Assembly: GCF_050873445.1 (NCBI RefSeq)
Contig: NZ_JBNMIU010000020.1
Span: forward strand, 1-32,600
DNA from: Acidaminococcus sp050873445
GTDB taxonomy: Bacteria; Bacillota; Negativicutes; Acidaminococcales; Acidaminococcaceae
Direction: 5' to 3'
Length of the DNA stretch: 32,600 nt
Shown here: one piece after another, positions 15,264 through 23,501 of the stretch
How the letters are laid out: each line of letters begins with the position of its first letter
Numbering within the stretch: the first letter of the stretch is position 1
Made by a program: the position numbers and the translations under genes
Notes under the pieces: model-generated
Told to the model about the DNA's origin: nothing
The model's database searches: none
The model's input: only the letters and a program-made list of their open reading frames with translations

Positions 15264-15791
15264 TTACTTGAAGTTCAATTCCTGATACCCGATCAATGCA
15301 GTTGCCGGGTTCAACAATGCACTTCCATGGAATGCCACCGTTTCAAATGTCGCTTTATAGATGACAAAGGGAGTACCGCTTTGATCATCTGTATATCTGG
15401 TGACCACAATATCTTTGGCATCCGGATAGCTTGCCAATATGGTTCCTTTCACGTCTGCTTCCGTTTTATTCACCGTGACCGATCCGGGGTAATTGGACGA
15501 TTTGATAATCGCCTTCTGTACTTTGCTGGTCGCCCGGTTTACCACTACATCATACCGCTGCAGGGTATCCGGAATCTCATATTCCAGATCGAATGTGGCA
15601 TCGTCTGTCTTGGCACTTGTCAGAATCGCTTGAGGCGGGACAACCTTTGCTGCAGCATCAATTGCAGCTTTTTTGCTGGCAAGGGTCCTTTGGACAGCTG
15701 GTGCAGCCATCGCGGGAATCATCGCACCGAAAGAGGAAGCAACTACCACTCCGGCAATGATCGCCATAGAGATCTTTTTACTTATGCCCAT
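15264..15791 (-). CDS. Secreted PepSY-like protein of unknown function
   Basis: The 175-residue protein carries a clear signal peptide (MGISKKISMAIIAGVV, hydrophobic run, cleavage near PAMA-AP, about residue 29). The mature part has two PepSY-like halves: an Ala/Lys-rich helix followed by beta strands (DDATFDLEYEIP, YDVVVNRATSKVQ), then a second helix-strand unit (TEADVKGTILASYPDAKDIVV, in two pieces). PepSY domains are small and often regulate proteases or bind metal or cell-wall ligands. The start at 15791 has AGGAGG 7 bases before it and a canonical promoter upstream. An opposite-strand open frame over the same DNA has neither. It is a monocistronic gene between the tRNA and the insertion-element remnant. 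Confidence 0.8.
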   Translation of the reverse strand: MGISKKISMAIIAGVVVASSFGAMIPAMAAPAVQRTLASKKAAIDAAAKVVPPQAILTSAKTDDATFDLEYEIPDTLQRYDVVVNRATSKVQKAIIKSSNYPGSVTVNKTEADVKGTILASYPDAKDIVVTRYTDDQSGTPFVIYKATFETVAFHGSALLNPATALIGYQELNFK

Positions 15792-15852
15792 CGGTATCTC
15801 CTCCTGTCATTCGGAAAGCCTCTCCTTGAGGACCTTTCCTTCGTTCATCTAT

Positions 15853-15881
15853 AGCATAGCCGTTTTACGGGAAATTTGCAA
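15853..15881 (-). promoter_or_regulatory. Promoter of the PepSY-like gene
   Basis: On the minus strand TTGCAA, 17 bases and TATGCT (plus 15876-15881 and 15853-15858). The leader between promoter and gene contains an imperfect hairpin (15813-15839). Confidence 0.65.
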
Positions 15882-15937
15882 GAAAAATCAAATTCCTTAT
15901 TTTAAGTTAAATAAAAACGTTTTACTTGTAACAGTAT

Positions 15938-15972
15938 AAAAAAGAGAGCTGTTACATTTGCAACAGCTCTCT
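15938..15972 (-). terminator. Terminator of the tRNA-Arg gene
   Basis: On the minus strand AGAGAGCTGTTG, a short loop and TAACAGCTCTCT are followed by a run of T, 12 bases after the tRNA 3' CCA. Confidence 0.9.
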
Positions 15973-15983
15973 GATCATTCAAA

Positions 15984-16060
<77 letters not shown>

Positions 16061-16077
16061 ATTACCGAACAGTCATT

Positions 16078-16106
16078 ATTATAGGGGAAAGGTGATAAAA
16101 TGTCAA
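16078..16106 (-). promoter_or_regulatory. Consensus promoter of tRNA-Arg
   Basis: On the minus strand a perfect TTGACA, 17 bases and perfect TATAAT (plus 16101-16106 and 16078-16083) lie about 17 bases before the tRNA 5' end. Confidence 0.93.
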
Positions 16107-16144
16107 CAACTTTTTTAGAAAAACCAAAAAGAAATCCGGGAGTC

Positions 16145-16183
16145 TATTCAATTTTGCAACGATATTATATAATAAGATATTAA
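16145..16183 (+). promoter_or_regulatory. Possible obg promoter
   Basis: In an A+T-rich stretch, TTGCAA (16155-16160) with TATTAA 17 bases on, or TATAAT (16168-16173) with a weak -35, could start the obg transcript. Which is used cannot be decided. Confidence 0.35.
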
Positions 16184-16221
16184 TCCATTGTTATTTTGGA
16201 AAAGAAAGGCAAAGGTGTAAC

Positions 16222-17502
16222 ATGCTGTTTACTGATAAAGCGCGGATTTATGTAGAAGCCGGTTCCGGGGGCGATGGTGCCTCCAGTTTCCGGAGAGAGA
16301 AATATGTGGCCTGCGGCGGCCCCGATGGGGGCAACGGCGGCCGGGGCGGTTCAGTGGTATTGGTGGCCCACAAGGACCTGAATACGCTGGTGGACTTTCG
16401 GTACAAACGGAAATTCGTAGCCGAAAAGGGTGGCAATGGTGCAGCCAAGAACTGTACTGGCCATAAGGCTCCGGAGGTGGAAGTGAAAGTCCCGCTGGGT
16501 ACCGTAGTGTACGACGATGCCACCGGCGTGGCCCTGGCCGATCTGAGCCATGATGGAGATCGATTTGTAGCAGCCCGGGGCGGCCGGGGCGGCAAGGGAA
16601 ATGCCTGCTATGTGACCAGTACCAAACAGGGTGTAACCTTTGCCGAAAAAGGCGAACCCGGTACAAAGGGCTGGCTGCGTCTGGAATTGAAGATGCTGGC
16701 CGATGTGGGCATGGTGGGCTATCCCAGCGTAGGGAAGTCCAGCATTGTGGCTCGGGTATCGGCTGCCCGGCCGGCCATTGCAGCCTACCATTTCACCACC
16801 CTGAGCCCTGTACTTGGTGTGGTGCGGCTGGATGCGGAACACAGCTTCGTATTGGCCGATCTGCCCGGTCTGATCGATGGGGCTTCCAAAGGCGTGGGCC
16901 TGGGGCATGATTTCCTGCGGCATATCGAACGTACCCGGGTCATTCTCCACATTGTGGATGTAAGCGGCTGCGAGGGCCGGGATCCGGTGGAAGATTTCAA
17001 GAAAATCAATGAGGAACTGGTGCTGTATAGCCAGAAACTGGCCGACCGGCCCATGCTGGTGGTGGCCAACAAGATGGATCTGCCGGATGCGGAAGCCAAT
17101 TACCAGAAGCTGGCGGCATATGTGACAAGCCAGGGGTATCCGATCATGAAAGCTTCGGCGGCTACAGGACAGGGCCTGAAGGAAATCATGTGGAAGGCTT
17201 ATGAGATGCTGCAGAAGGCCCCTAAGGAAGAGGAAATCATCGACATTGGTCATGTGAAAGAGGCTGACCCGGATTCCTTCACCATCACCCGGGATACGGA
17301 AGATGCGGATTTCGAGGTCAAAGGCAAGAACATCGAGCGCCTGGTGGCCATGACCAACTTCGATAACGACGAAGCCCTGTACCGTTTCCAGCTGATCTGG
17401 CGGCGTCTGGGTATCGAACAGGCTCTGAAGGATAAGGGTATCGAAGAAGGTCAGTCTGTGAAAATCGGGGATATGATCTTCGATTATAAGGAACACTACT
17501 GA
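16222..17502 (+). CDS. obg: GTPase Obg (CgtA)
   Basis: The 426-residue essential GTPase acts in 50S ribosome assembly and growth or stress control. It has the Gly-rich Obg domain (about 1-158, with GGDGASSFRREK and GGRGGSVVL) and the GTPase domain with G1 GYPSVGKSS (about 166-174), switch-II DLPGLIDGAS (about 213) and G4 NKMD (about 283). A C-terminal OCT domain (about 350-426, DFEVKGKNIERLVAMTNFDN) follows, as in Bacillus Obg; E. coli lacks this OCT type. ATG 16222 is preceded by AAAGG. It starts a block with proBA, the common Firmicutes obg-proB-proA order; the gap to proB is 53 bases. Confidence 0.97.
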   Translation: MLFTDKARIYVEAGSGGDGASSFRREKYVACGGPDGGNGGRGGSVVLVAHKDLNTLVDFRYKRKFVAEKGGNGAAKNCTGHKAPEVEVKVPLGTVVYDDATGVALADLSHDGDRFVAARGGRGGKGNACYVTSTKQGVTFAEKGEPGTKGWLRLELKMLADVGMVGYPSVGKSSIVARVSAARPAIAAYHFTTLSPVLGVVRLDAEHSFVLADLPGLIDGASKGVGLGHDFLRHIERTRVILHIVDVSGCEGRDPVEDFKKINEELVLYSQKLADRPMLVVANKMDLPDAEANYQKLAAYVTSQGYPIMKASAATGQGLKEIMWKAYEMLQKAPKEEEIIDIGHVKEADPDSFTITRDTEDADFEVKGKNIERLVAMTNFDNDEALYRFQLIWRRLGIEQALKDKGIEEGQSVKIGDMIFDYKEHY

Positions 17503-17555
17503 GTCAGTGCTCAAGGAGGAGCCTGTCTCCCAGGGGTGCATAAGGGGGCGAGCGT

Positions 17556-18680
17556 ATGGAACGCAAAAAAATTGCAGAAGCCAAACGGATTGTGGTCAAA
17601 GTAGGGACCAGCACCATTACCTATCCCAACGGAAAGATCAATTACGAAAAAATTGAAAAAATGGCCCGGATCCTGACTGATTTCCAGAACCAGGGCAAGG
17701 AAATGCTCCTGGTGTCTTCCGGCGCCGGTGCAGCCGGTGTGGGAAGGATGGGACTGGAAGCCAAGCCTGGGACCATCCCGGGAAAACAGGCCTGTGCTGC
17801 TGTGGGCCAGGGTATTTTGATGCATATCTATGAACGGATCTTCGGAGAATATGGCCAGGTGGTGGCACAGGTGCTGCTGACCAAGAACGATATGGCAAAC
17901 CAGCACAGCTATGCCAACGCCCGCAACGCTCTCCAGGAAATGATCTCCTGGGGTGTCATCCCCATCATCAACGAAAACGACGTGGTAGCCATCGATGAAT
18001 TCAAAATCGGTGACAACGATAACTTGTCGGCCCTGGTAGCCAGTCTGGCTGATGCGGATCTGGATATCCTGCTTTCTGATATCGACGGGCTGTATACGGC
18101 CAACCCCAAGACCCATCCCGATGCCAGACTGGTATCCGTGGTGGAGGAAGTGACGCCTGAAATCGAAGCTACAGCCGGGGGCGCCGGCAGCAGGAATGCT
18201 ACCGGCGGTATGCTGACCAAGCTGCAGGCGGCCAAAAATGCTATGAGTGCCGGGATCGCCCTGATTATCGCCAATGGGGAACATCTGGAAATCCTGCGGG
18301 ATATCCTGCGGGGTGAACCGGTAGGGACTCTGTTCGTTCCTAAAGAGAGCCATCTCCGGTTCCGGAACCAGTGGGTGGCTTTCGGGTCCAAAATCAACGG
18401 CCGACTGATCGTGGACGCAGGGCTGTCCAAGGCGCTGCGGCAGAAGGGCAGCTGCAGTATCCTGCCCGTGGGCATTGTGAGCGTAGAAGGTGAATTCGAC
18501 AGCGGTGATACGGTCAGTGTGGTGGATCAGGAAGGCCATGAACTGGCACGGGGCATGACCAACTACGGGTCCGAAGATGTGGCTTTGATTAAGGGCTGTA
18601 AGACCAGCCAGATCGAAGACAGGATTGGCTATAAGCACTATGATGAAGTGATCCATCGGGACAATCTGGTAATCCTGTAA
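17556..18680 (+). CDS. proB: Glutamate 5-kinase
   Basis: The 374-residue cytosolic kinase phosphorylates glutamate to gamma-glutamyl phosphate, the first step of proline synthesis. It has an amino-acid kinase domain (about 1-255) with VVKVGTSTI, VSSGAGAAGVGRMGL, PIINENDVVAIDE, FGDND-like KIGDNDNLSALVA and GGAGSRNATGGM, then a C-terminal PUA domain (about 275-355). The PUA is typical of ProB with proline feedback. ATG 17556 has AAGGGGGCG upstream. ProA starts 14 bases after the stop. The two enzymes form a channelling complex because the product is labile. Confidence 0.97.
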   Translation: MERKKIAEAKRIVVKVGTSTITYPNGKINYEKIEKMARILTDFQNQGKEMLLVSSGAGAAGVGRMGLEAKPGTIPGKQACAAVGQGILMHIYERIFGEYGQVVAQVLLTKNDMANQHSYANARNALQEMISWGVIPIINENDVVAIDEFKIGDNDNLSALVASLADADLDILLSDIDGLYTANPKTHPDARLVSVVEEVTPEIEATAGGAGSRNATGGMLTKLQAAKNAMSAGIALIIANGEHLEILRDILRGEPVGTLFVPKESHLRFRNQWVAFGSKINGRLIVDAGLSKALRQKGSCSILPVGIVSVEGEFDSGDTVSVVDQEGHELARGMTNYGSEDVALIKGCKTSQIEDRIGYKHYDEVIHRDNLVIL

Positions 18681-18694
18681 AGGAGGGTGAACCT

Positions 18695-19957
18695 ATGGCA
18701 GAATATGAAGTGGGTATGGTCCGGCAGCAGGGAGAAGCAGCGAAAATCGCTTCCCGTAAACTGGGCATTTTAAATACGAAAGTCAAGAACGATATCCTGG
18801 AGAGTATGGCCGACGGCCTGCTGGAAGGAGAGAAAACCATCCTGGCAGCCAATGCCGTCGATATGGAAAACGGCAGAAAAAGCGGCCTCCGAGCCTCCCT
18901 GCTGGACCGGCTGCTATTGACCCATGACCGGCTGGTGCAGATGGCCAGGGGCATCCGCCAAGTAGCCGATCTGCCGGATCCGGTGGGCCGCATCCTCAGC
19001 GGGGCCAATCTGCCGAACGGGCTGACCATTACCAAGGTCTCCGTGCCTCTGGGAGTCATTGGAATCATTTACGAAGCCCGGCCCAATGTGACAGCGGATG
19101 CCATCGCCCTGTGCGTGAAGAGCGGCAACGCAGTCATCCTGAAGGGCGGCCGGGAAGCTCTCCATTCCAACAAGGCGGTCAGTGATGTACTGATTGCAGC
19201 CGGGGAAAAGGCGGGTTTGCCCAAAGGGTCCATCCAGTTCGTGAATGTGGCCGATCGGGCAGCGGTGGATGAACTGATCCATCTGGAAGGTCTGGTGGAT
19301 GTGGTGATTCCCCGGGGCGGCGCCGGCCTGATCAAAAACGTGGTGCACAATGCTTCCGTTCCGGTGATCGAAACCGGGGCCGGGGTGTGTCATACCTATG
19401 TGGACGCCTGTGCCAACGTACCCATGGCTGTGGAAATCGCCATGAATGCCAAGGTAAACCGGCCTTCCACCTGCAATGCCATGGAAACCCTGCTGGTGCA
19501 CAAGGACATTGCCGATGCTTTCCTGCCAGCCATGCTGGAAGCCTATAAAAAAGCGCATGTGACCATCCTGGGGGATGAACGGATCCGGAGCTACAGCGAA
19601 GATGTGCAGCCGGCTACAGACGAGGACTGGGCTACGGAATACGGGGATCTGAGACTTTCCATGAAAGTGGTGGACAGCCTGGAAGAAGCAGTGGAGCATA
19701 TCCAGCGCTATGGTACCGGACATTCAGAAGCCATCGTGACGGAGAACTATGAAAATGCCAGGAAGTTCCAGCAGCTGGTAGATGCAGCGGCTGTATATGT
19801 AAATGCCTCTACCCGGTTCACTGACGGGTTCGAATTCGGCTTTGGCGCCGAAATCGGCATCAGTACCCAGAAACTCCATGCCAGAGGGCCTATGGGGCTG
19901 CCAGAACTGACGACCACCAAATATCTGGTGAACGGAAACGGACAGGTGCGGAAGTAA
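18695..19957 (+). CDS. proA: Gamma-glutamyl phosphate reductase
   Basis: The 420-residue NADPH enzyme reduces gamma-glutamyl phosphate to glutamate semialdehyde, which cyclises toward proline. It is of the aldehyde dehydrogenase fold: substrate region VPLGVIGIIYEARPNVTADA, Gly-rich KGGREA, and the catalytic Cys260 in RPSTCNAMETLLVH. The C-terminal FGFGAEIGISTQKLHARGP stretch is typical of ProA. AAGGAGG lies 8 bases before ATG 18695. Last gene of the obg-proBA block. proC is not in this window. Confidence 0.97.
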   Translation: MAEYEVGMVRQQGEAAKIASRKLGILNTKVKNDILESMADGLLEGEKTILAANAVDMENGRKSGLRASLLDRLLLTHDRLVQMARGIRQVADLPDPVGRILSGANLPNGLTITKVSVPLGVIGIIYEARPNVTADAIALCVKSGNAVILKGGREALHSNKAVSDVLIAAGEKAGLPKGSIQFVNVADRAAVDELIHLEGLVDVVIPRGGAGLIKNVVHNASVPVIETGAGVCHTYVDACANVPMAVEIAMNAKVNRPSTCNAMETLLVHKDIADAFLPAMLEAYKKAHVTILGDERIRSYSEDVQPATDEDWATEYGDLRLSMKVVDSLEEAVEHIQRYGTGHSEAIVTENYENARKFQQLVDAAAVYVNASTRFTDGFEFGFGAEIGISTQKLHARGPMGLPELTTTKYLVNGNGQVRK

Positions 19958-20045
19958 GGGGCTATAAAAAATTGTGGAATTGTTTCACAATATTTCATGG
20001 ATGATTCATATTCATTCCGTACAATGAACCTATTCAAAAGGGAAG

Positions 20046-20069
20046 AGAGCGGCAGTTCTGTGCCGCTCT
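20046..20069 (+). terminator. Possible terminator/hairpin after proA
   Basis: A perfect 9-bp stem (AGAGCGGCA / TGCCGCTCT, 6-base loop) is followed by GCTTTA, a weak T-tract. It is the best candidate end for the proBA transcript, lying about 90 bases past proA and 43 bases before the efflux operon. A smaller stem lies at 19972-19990. Confidence 0.5.
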
Positions 20070-20112
20070 GCTTTATAACCTGCCCAGGCAGGAGATTCAA
20101 GGGGGAAACAGC

Positions 20113-21183
20113 GTGAACATCATTCGCAAGCATAAAATCCTGTTGATCCTCCTGGCTATACTGATCGCTGGGGGAGCTGGCGGCTATAAGTATTACCAGG
20201 TGAAGAAGACCCAGGAAGCGGTGGCAGCTACCCGGACGGATGCTGTCCAGCGGGGGAATCTGCGCAAGACCATTTCTGCCACCGGTGCCCTGAAGGCTCT
20301 GGACAATGTGGATATCAACTCCAAGATCACAGGCCGTATCGTGGCCGTCTATGTGAAGGAAAACCAGCATGTGACGGCAGGCCAGGCCCTGGTGAAACTG
20401 GATGACACTTCTTTGAAGGCTACTCAGGAAATGAAGCGGGCTACTCTGGCCGATAAGAAGGCTACTTATGACCGGGATTCGGAGCTGCTGGATCAGGGCG
20501 CCATTGCCCAGAGTGTATTCGACACGGCAGAGGCAGAATACCGGGTGGCCCAGGCTGAATACGACCAGGCTACATCCAACGTGGGTGATACGGTAATCAG
20601 TACGCCCATCGACGGTTATGTGATCGGCAAACCTACCCCTGTGGGCCAGACGGTATCTTCCGGTATTTCCACACCGCAGGTGTTGATGAGTGTTGCCAAT
20701 CTGGACAAGATGCAGATCTACCTGATGGTGGATGAATCCGATATCGGCCAAATCAAACAGGGCCAGAATGTGGAATTCACCGTGGATGCCTATCCTAACG
20801 AAACCTTCAAGGGCGTCGTGACCCTGATCGGGCGTAGTGCCACCACCACTAACAACGTGAATTACTACACGGTCTACGTGGATGTGGAAAACAGTGAAGG
20901 CAAACTGCTGCCCACCATGACCGCCCGGGCCAGTGTGATTGTGGACGAAATGGATCACGTGCTGACTGTAGCCAACAAATGCCTCCATACGGAAGATGGT
21001 CAGCAGTACGTATTGGTCTATGACAAGAAGGAAAATACCAGCAGAAAAGTGCCGGTAAAGGTCCTTCTGGCCGGGACAGACCGCAGTGCGGTGGAAGCCG
21101 ACCTGCAGGAGGGTGACGAATTAATGGTGAAGACCACCAAGGCCACCAGTACCAGCAACAAACGGATGGGGCCTCCGATGTAA
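20113..21183 (+). CDS. Efflux periplasmic adaptor (membrane fusion protein, MacA-like)
   Basis: The 356-residue adaptor links an inner-membrane ABC exporter to the envelope. It has a short cytosolic N terminus and one transmembrane helix (about 8-25). The two halves of the lipoyl domain (TISATGALKALDNVDI, VNVYVKENQHV-like AVYVKENQHVTAGQ) flank a helical hairpin of charged residues (about 95-150), followed by a beta-barrel domain (ISTPIDGYVIGKPTPVGQTV). Start is GTG 20113 with AAGGGGG upstream. It is followed after 16 bases by the matching ATPase. Negativicutes have an outer membrane, so a tripartite MacAB-TolC-like system is plausible. Substrate (drug, toxin, lipid) unknown. Confidence 0.9.
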   Translation: MNIIRKHKILLILLAILIAGGAGGYKYYQVKKTQEAVAATRTDAVQRGNLRKTISATGALKALDNVDINSKITGRIVAVYVKENQHVTAGQALVKLDDTSLKATQEMKRATLADKKATYDRDSELLDQGAIAQSVFDTAEAEYRVAQAEYDQATSNVGDTVISTPIDGYVIGKPTPVGQTVSSGISTPQVLMSVANLDKMQIYLMVDESDIGQIKQGQNVEFTVDAYPNETFKGVVTLIGRSATTTNNVNYYTVYVDVENSEGKLLPTMTARASVIVDEMDHVLTVANKCLHTEDGQQYVLVYDKKENTSRKVPVKVLLAGTDRSAVEADLQEGDELMVKTTKATSTSNKRMGPPM

Positions 21184-21199
21184 CTGGAGGACGACAGCC

Positions 21200-21898
21200 A
21201 TGAACGTCATTGAACTGAAAGACATTGTAAAAAGTTATCAGATGGGGGATACCATCGTCTATGCTCTGGACCATGTGACGGTGAAATTCGAAAAAGGCAA
21301 GTTCACCTCCATCGTGGGCCCATCGGGCAGCGGTAAATCCACCATGATGAACATCCTGGGGTGTCTGGACCGGCCTACCTCCGGAGAATATATCCTGGAG
21401 GGGAAGGATATCGCCAATTATACGGATGATGAGCTGGCCCATACACGGAATCAGAAAATCGGGTTCGTGTTCCAGAGCTTCAATCTGCTGAACCGGCTGA
21501 CGGCTGTGGAAAATGTGGCTTTGCCTCTGATCTATGCGGGGGTGAACCTGGAGGAGCGGACCAAACGGGCAGAAAAAGCCCTGACGGATGTGGGACTGGG
21601 TACCCGGATGTATCATAAGCCCAATGAAATGTCCGGCGGGCAGCGGCAGAGGGTGGCCATCGCCCGGGCCCTGATCAATAATCCGGCCATTATCATGGCC
21701 GATGAACCTACCGGGAACCTGGATACCAAATCCACTCTGGAAATCATCGACATCTTCGAAAAACTGAACCATGAGGGCAAGACCGTGATCATGGTTACCC
21801 ACGAACCGGAACTGGCGGCTATGACCCAACGGATTCTGGTCATGCGGGACGGTCGGCTGACGGAAGAAAAAGAGGGAGGAGGCCAGATCGTTGTTTAG
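21200..21898 (+). CDS. ABC exporter ATPase, MacB/LolD type
   Basis: The 232-residue stand-alone ATPase has Walker A GPSGSGKST, Q-loop VFQSFNLLNRL, signature MSGGQRQRV, Walker B IIMADEP, the family's TGNLDTKS after it, and the His switch in VTHEPELA. This is the MacB/LolD/FtsE group that works by mechanotransmission rather than direct transport. ATG 21200 is preceded by GGAGG. Its last 8 bases overlap the permease gene. Together with its neighbours it forms a three-part efflux unit in which ATPase and permease, fused in E. coli MacB, are separate proteins. Confidence 0.93.
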   Translation: MNVIELKDIVKSYQMGDTIVYALDHVTVKFEKGKFTSIVGPSGSGKSTMMNILGCLDRPTSGEYILEGKDIANYTDDELAHTRNQKIGFVFQSFNLLNRLTAVENVALPLIYAGVNLEERTKRAEKALTDVGLGTRMYHKPNEMSGGQRQRVAIARALINNPAIIMADEPTGNLDTKSTLEIIDIFEKLNHEGKTVIMVTHEPELAAMTQRILVMRDGRLTEEKEGGGQIVV

Positions 21899-23105
21899 GG
21901 AATGCGTGAAAATGGCCTTCGAAGGCATGGTGGCCAACAAAATCCGGACTTTCCTGACCATGCTGGGCATCATCATCGGGGTTGGCGCCGTAATCGCCAT
22001 GGTATCTCTGGGACTGGGCATGCAGGAGAAGGTCAAGGATAACATCACCAGCATGGGCAGCAACCTTCTGATCGTCATGAGCGGTGGCCGTACGGCCAAC
22101 GGCCAGCGGATTGCCAGCGGCAGCGGGGCCAAGCTGACCTATGAGGATGCCAAAGCCATTGAGAAGAACATAGACGGCATCAAATATGTAGCTCCCGGCG
22201 TGCAGGCCAGCTATCAGCTGGTGGCCGGGAACCAGAACTGGAACTCCCAGGTACAGGGCATTACTCCCAATGTACTGGATATCCGGAACTATCAGATTGC
22301 GGAAGGCCGCATGTATAACCAGAATGAAATGACCAGCCGGGAGCGGGTGTGCGTCATCGGCAAGACCGTGGCGGATAACCTGTTTCCTGATGGGAAAGCT
22401 GTGGGGCAGATCATGCGGATCAACAAGGCACCGTTCATCGTAATCGGGGTGCTGGCTACCAAGGGGCAGTCTTCCATGGGCCAGGATCAGGATGATGTGG
22501 TGTTTGTACCGTTGACGACTGCCATGCAGCGGCTCATGGGGCTGACTTATATCCGGAACATCACCATCCAGTGCGAAAGTGAAGGTACGGTTTCCCAGGT
22601 TCAGTCCGATGTGATCACTCTGCTGCGGACTCGTCACAAGATCCGGACCGGCGAAGATGATGACTTCACTGTCCGTGACCTGACGGAAATCATCAAGACG
22701 GCCCAGGAGACTACAGGATCCATCACGTTGCTGCTGGCGATCATTGCCGGCATCAGTCTGCTGGTGGGCGGTATCGGCATTATGAACATCATGCTGGTGT
22801 CCGTAACAGAGCGGACGAGGGAAATCGGTATCCGGAAAGCCCTGGGGGCCACGTATCATGATATATTGCTGCAGTTCCTGGTGGAATCCATGGTCATCGG
22901 GGTCACCGGCGGAACCACAGGCATGATCCTTGGAACGGTGATCTCTGTTATTGCGGCCAAAATCATCGGCTGGCCGGTGGTGGTGTCCGTTGCGGCTACC
23001 ATCATCTCGGTGCTGTTCTCTGTGGGCATCGGTCTGTTTTTCGGGCTGTATCCGGCAAAGAAGGCCGCCCTGCTGGATCCCATCGATGCATTGCGATATG
23101 AATGA
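21891..23105 (+). CDS. ABC exporter permease, MacB type
   Basis: The 404-residue membrane protein has an N-terminal transmembrane helix (FLTMLGIIIGVGAVIAMVSL), a large extracytoplasmic domain (about 45-270, MacB_PCD type) and three C-terminal helices (IAGISLLVGGIGIMNIMLV; then two in the last third). It also has the family ERTREIGIRKALGA loop that contacts the ATPase. The start is most likely TTG 21891, because GGGAGGAGG lies 9 bases before it; ATG 21912 would be 21 bases further, with no site of its own. It overlaps the ATPase gene by 8 bases and the next small gene by 8. Confidence 0.9.
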   Translation: MFRECVKMAFEGMVANKIRTFLTMLGIIIGVGAVIAMVSLGLGMQEKVKDNITSMGSNLLIVMSGGRTANGQRIASGSGAKLTYEDAKAIEKNIDGIKYVAPGVQASYQLVAGNQNWNSQVQGITPNVLDIRNYQIAEGRMYNQNEMTSRERVCVIGKTVADNLFPDGKAVGQIMRINKAPFIVIGVLATKGQSSMGQDQDDVVFVPLTTAMQRLMGLTYIRNITIQCESEGTVSQVQSDVITLLRTRHKIRTGEDDDFTVRDLTEIIKTAQETTGSITLLLAIIAGISLLVGGIGIMNIMLVSVTERTREIGIRKALGATYHDILLQFLVESMVIGVTGGTTGMILGTVISVIAAKIIGWPVVVSVAATIISVLFSVGIGLFFGLYPAKKAALLDPIDALRYE

Positions 23106-23265
23106 AGCACCAAGACCTACCTTCCGGCAGAAGTGGAGGGGATTTGTAGATTTTCTCCATCGGCCTAAGACCCGGTTCGATATCAAAGATCGTTCCCGGG
23201 CTCTGCTGCTATACATCATCGTGACAGGCGTGCTTATGTGGCTGGTTGGAAAGATAACAGGATAG
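23098..23265 (+). CDS. Small single-helix membrane protein (55 aa)
   Basis: The short gene starts at ATG 23098 inside the end of the permease gene, in another frame (8-base overlap), and ends just before the operon terminator. The product has a basic, soluble half (RPTFRQKWRGFVDFL, RPKTRFDIKDRSR) and one C-terminal hydrophobic helix (ALLLYIIVTGVLMWLVGKI). There is no clear ribosome binding site, so it would depend on translational coupling. I recognise no family. The continuous frame, the sharp hydrophobic segment and the fit between the permease stop and the terminator argue that it is real. It may be an accessory subunit of the exporter. Confidence 0.55.
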   Translation: MNEAPRPTFRQKWRGFVDFLHRPKTRFDIKDRSRALLLYIIVTGVLMWLVGKITG

Positions 23266-23266
23266 G

Positions 23267-23300
23267 AAGAGAGACTGTCGCAAAAACGGCAGTCTCTCTT
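23267..23300 (+). terminator. Terminator of the efflux operon
   Basis: The stem AAGAGAGACTG(T)CG / CG(G)CAGTCTCTCTT has a CAAAAA loop and is followed by weak T-rich sequence. Confidence 0.8.
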
Positions 23301-23377
23301 GTCATATGCAGCATATAAAAATATAAAATAGATTTTAATTATTTGACATGAAATGATAAGTTATGGAGAATTTACGG

Positions 23378-23406
23378 CGAATTCCAGCTGTATTTTTGCG
23401 TATAAT
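23378..23406 (+). promoter_or_regulatory. Possible promoter of the 5-oxoproline locus
   Basis: TATAAT is perfect at 23401-23406; the -35 (near GAATTC) is poor. The leader of about 90 bases has GGAGG before the GTG start. An activator would be expected at such a promoter. Confidence 0.4.
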
Positions 23407-23501
23407 GTATTCATGAGAGCAATGGAGCAAAGCAGGAAAGGAGGGCAGATTTTTAGTAATAAAATTTACAGAATTGTGCAAATACAAAGGAGGAACAAGA
23501 A

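Noticed and set aside
15189..15854. Plus-strand open frame of 221 codons
   Set aside because: It is opposite the PepSY-like gene. The minus-strand frame has a signal peptide, AGGAGG and a promoter, and this one has none and is rich in Cys, Ser and His.
23343..23371. TTGACA upstream of the 5-oxoproline locus
   Set aside because: At 17 bases it is followed by GAGAAT, a poor -10. The TATAAT at 23401 is the better candidate.
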